NCBI GenBank assembly: GCA_963797265.1
Contig: CAWCOY010000003.1
Coordinates: 186,001-250,000, forward strand
Direction of reading: 5' to 3'
Source: DASUPK01 sp963797265
Lineage (GTDB): Bacteria; Actinomycetota; Thermoleophilia; Solirubrobacterales; 70-9
DNA: 64,000 nt
In this document: piece by piece, positions 63,515 through 64,000 of the stretch
Layout: every line of letters starts with the position of its first letter
How positions within the stretch are numbered: position 1 is the stretch's first letter
Notes under the pieces: model-generated
Told to the model about the DNA's origin: nothing
The model's database searches: none
Seen by the model: only the letters and a program-made list of their open reading frames with translations
Position numbers and translations under genes: made by a program

Positions 63515-64000
63515 TGGCGACGAACTCCAAGTCCTCCAAGAAGTCGCGCTCCTCCAACCGCGGCGGCTCGAACCGCTCGAGGTCGAGCCGCAGCACATCT
63601 CGCGGTAACCGCTCCCGTTCCAACGGAAAGTCGATGTCGCCGGGCGCCGATGCGCGGTCCGCATCGCAGAAGAGCGAGAAGTATCGCTTCGCAAAGAACG
63701 TCGAGGGCCGGGCGACCGTCGCCGAGCGTGAGTACCGCGATTACGCCACCTCGCCGCTGGCCGAGACGGGCCAGGACCCGGACATCCTGCTCGACGTCCC
63801 GGTAATCAAGATCGACAAGATCTATCTAAAGCTTGCGGACCTCGAGGCGCATGTGGCGCTCAAGGCACAGGTGCTCGACCTCGTCACCCTCGATGTCGGC
63901 GTCGACGTCCAGTTAGGCCACCTCGAGATCGACATCGAGGGCGTCGAGGCGCAGGCGCTGCTCAAGGTCCGCCTCGACCACGTGGCCGCGATCGTCGATC
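63514..64000 (+). CDS. Ser/Arg-rich paralogue of preceding protein, 3' truncated by window
   Basis: GTG 63514 overlaps the previous TAG by one base. The frame runs to the window edge (162 codons seen). A Ser/Arg/Asn-rich start (ATNSKSSKKSRSSNRGGSNR) and a short linker (EKYRFAKNVEGRATVAEREYRD) precede the same ordered domain: DILLDVPVIKIDKIYLKLAD, LDVGVDVQLGHLEIDIEGVE, AQALLKVRLDHVAAIVD. About half of the domain positions match its neighbour, so this is a tandem duplication. The family is not recognised. The gene continues beyond the window. Confidence 0.8.
   Translation, partial: MATNSKSSKKSRSSNRGGSNRSRSSRSTSRGNRSRSNGKSMSPGADARSASQKSEKYRFAKNVEGRATVAEREYRDYATSPLAETGQDPDILLDVPVIKIDKIYLKLADLEAHVALKAQVLDLVTLDVGVDVQLGHLEIDIEGVEAQALLKVRLDHVAAIVD

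Overview
The window is chromosomal DNA from a high-GC, Gram-positive-type actinobacterium, most likely of the Thermoleophilia/Solirubrobacterales kind. This is inferred from the GC-rich coding, the mix of core genes (hemB/hemL, menG, tatAC, dcd, purA, dnaB, rplI, rpsR, ssb, rpsF, pyrE, thiL), a Bacillus-style menaquinol:cytochrome c reductase, and many Pro/Arg-rich secreted proteins. No phage, IS element, integrase or CRISPR array was seen. Coding density is very high, with no gene-free stretch above 300 bases; the largest gaps (about 13982-14217, 21068-21336, 27170-27395, 35723-35912) hold repeats, hairpins or promoters.

Layout: 1-5530 envelope and transport genes (GtrA fragment, GT-C-like membrane protein, YmdB-like phosphodiesterase, ABC-2 exporter, LysE). 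5551-8964 tetrapyrrole genes (hemB, fused ahbA-ahbB, hemL). 9004-13590 respiration and menaquinone (unknown helical protein, qcrA/B/C, menG, polyprenyl synthase). 13697-16843 zinc ribbon, dcd, tatA, tatC and a TPR-like protein. 16872-20752 tRNA-Lys, Lrp regulator, EamA exporter, secreted glycosidase-like protein, two cupins and a glyoxalase remnant. 20813-27169 GlsB, an unknown membrane protein, purA, a DnaC-like ATPase, dnaB, rplI, rpsR and ssb. 27396-31266 a lipoprotein/MacAB-like ABC cassette lying between ssb and rpsF. 31281-36836 rpsF, trehalose genes (otsA, treT), a CsaA-like protein and an inositol-phosphatase-family enzyme. 36848-40207 HtrA, histidine kinase and response regulator. 40242-47480 a degenerate M28-like membrane protein, a broken esterase, thiL, DUF167, PBP1A and MscS. 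47503-53626 HAD, RDD-CPBP, a second ABC-2 exporter, an L,D-transpeptidase, an epimerase and pyrE. 53635-61692 a glycan/membrane glycosyltransferase group, a GH5 enzyme, a hydrolase and a GGDEF protein. 61775-64000 Ser/Arg-rich low-complexity proteins, two of which share an unrecognised domain.

Genes that plausibly work together: the Tat genes with the twin-arginine Rieske protein; menG and the polyprenyl synthase, which make the quinone used by the bc complex; response regulator-kinase-HtrA as an envelope-stress operon; and dnaB with a loader-type ATPase.

Three patterns run across the window. (1) A dispersed hairpin repeat (GATGCGAGGGYGC...GCRACCCGTTTGATG) occurs at six or more intergenic loci, with compensatory stem changes. 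(2) About twenty start codons sit 6-11 bases after a TANNNT hexamer, usually without a Shine-Dalgarno sequence, which suggests widespread leaderless transcription and, at two loci, overlapping bidirectional -10 elements. (3) The Ser/Arg-rich cluster at the right edge is expressed from two divergent promoters resembling the general-stress sigma-B/sigma-F consensus. This cluster is the best candidate for an undescribed system.
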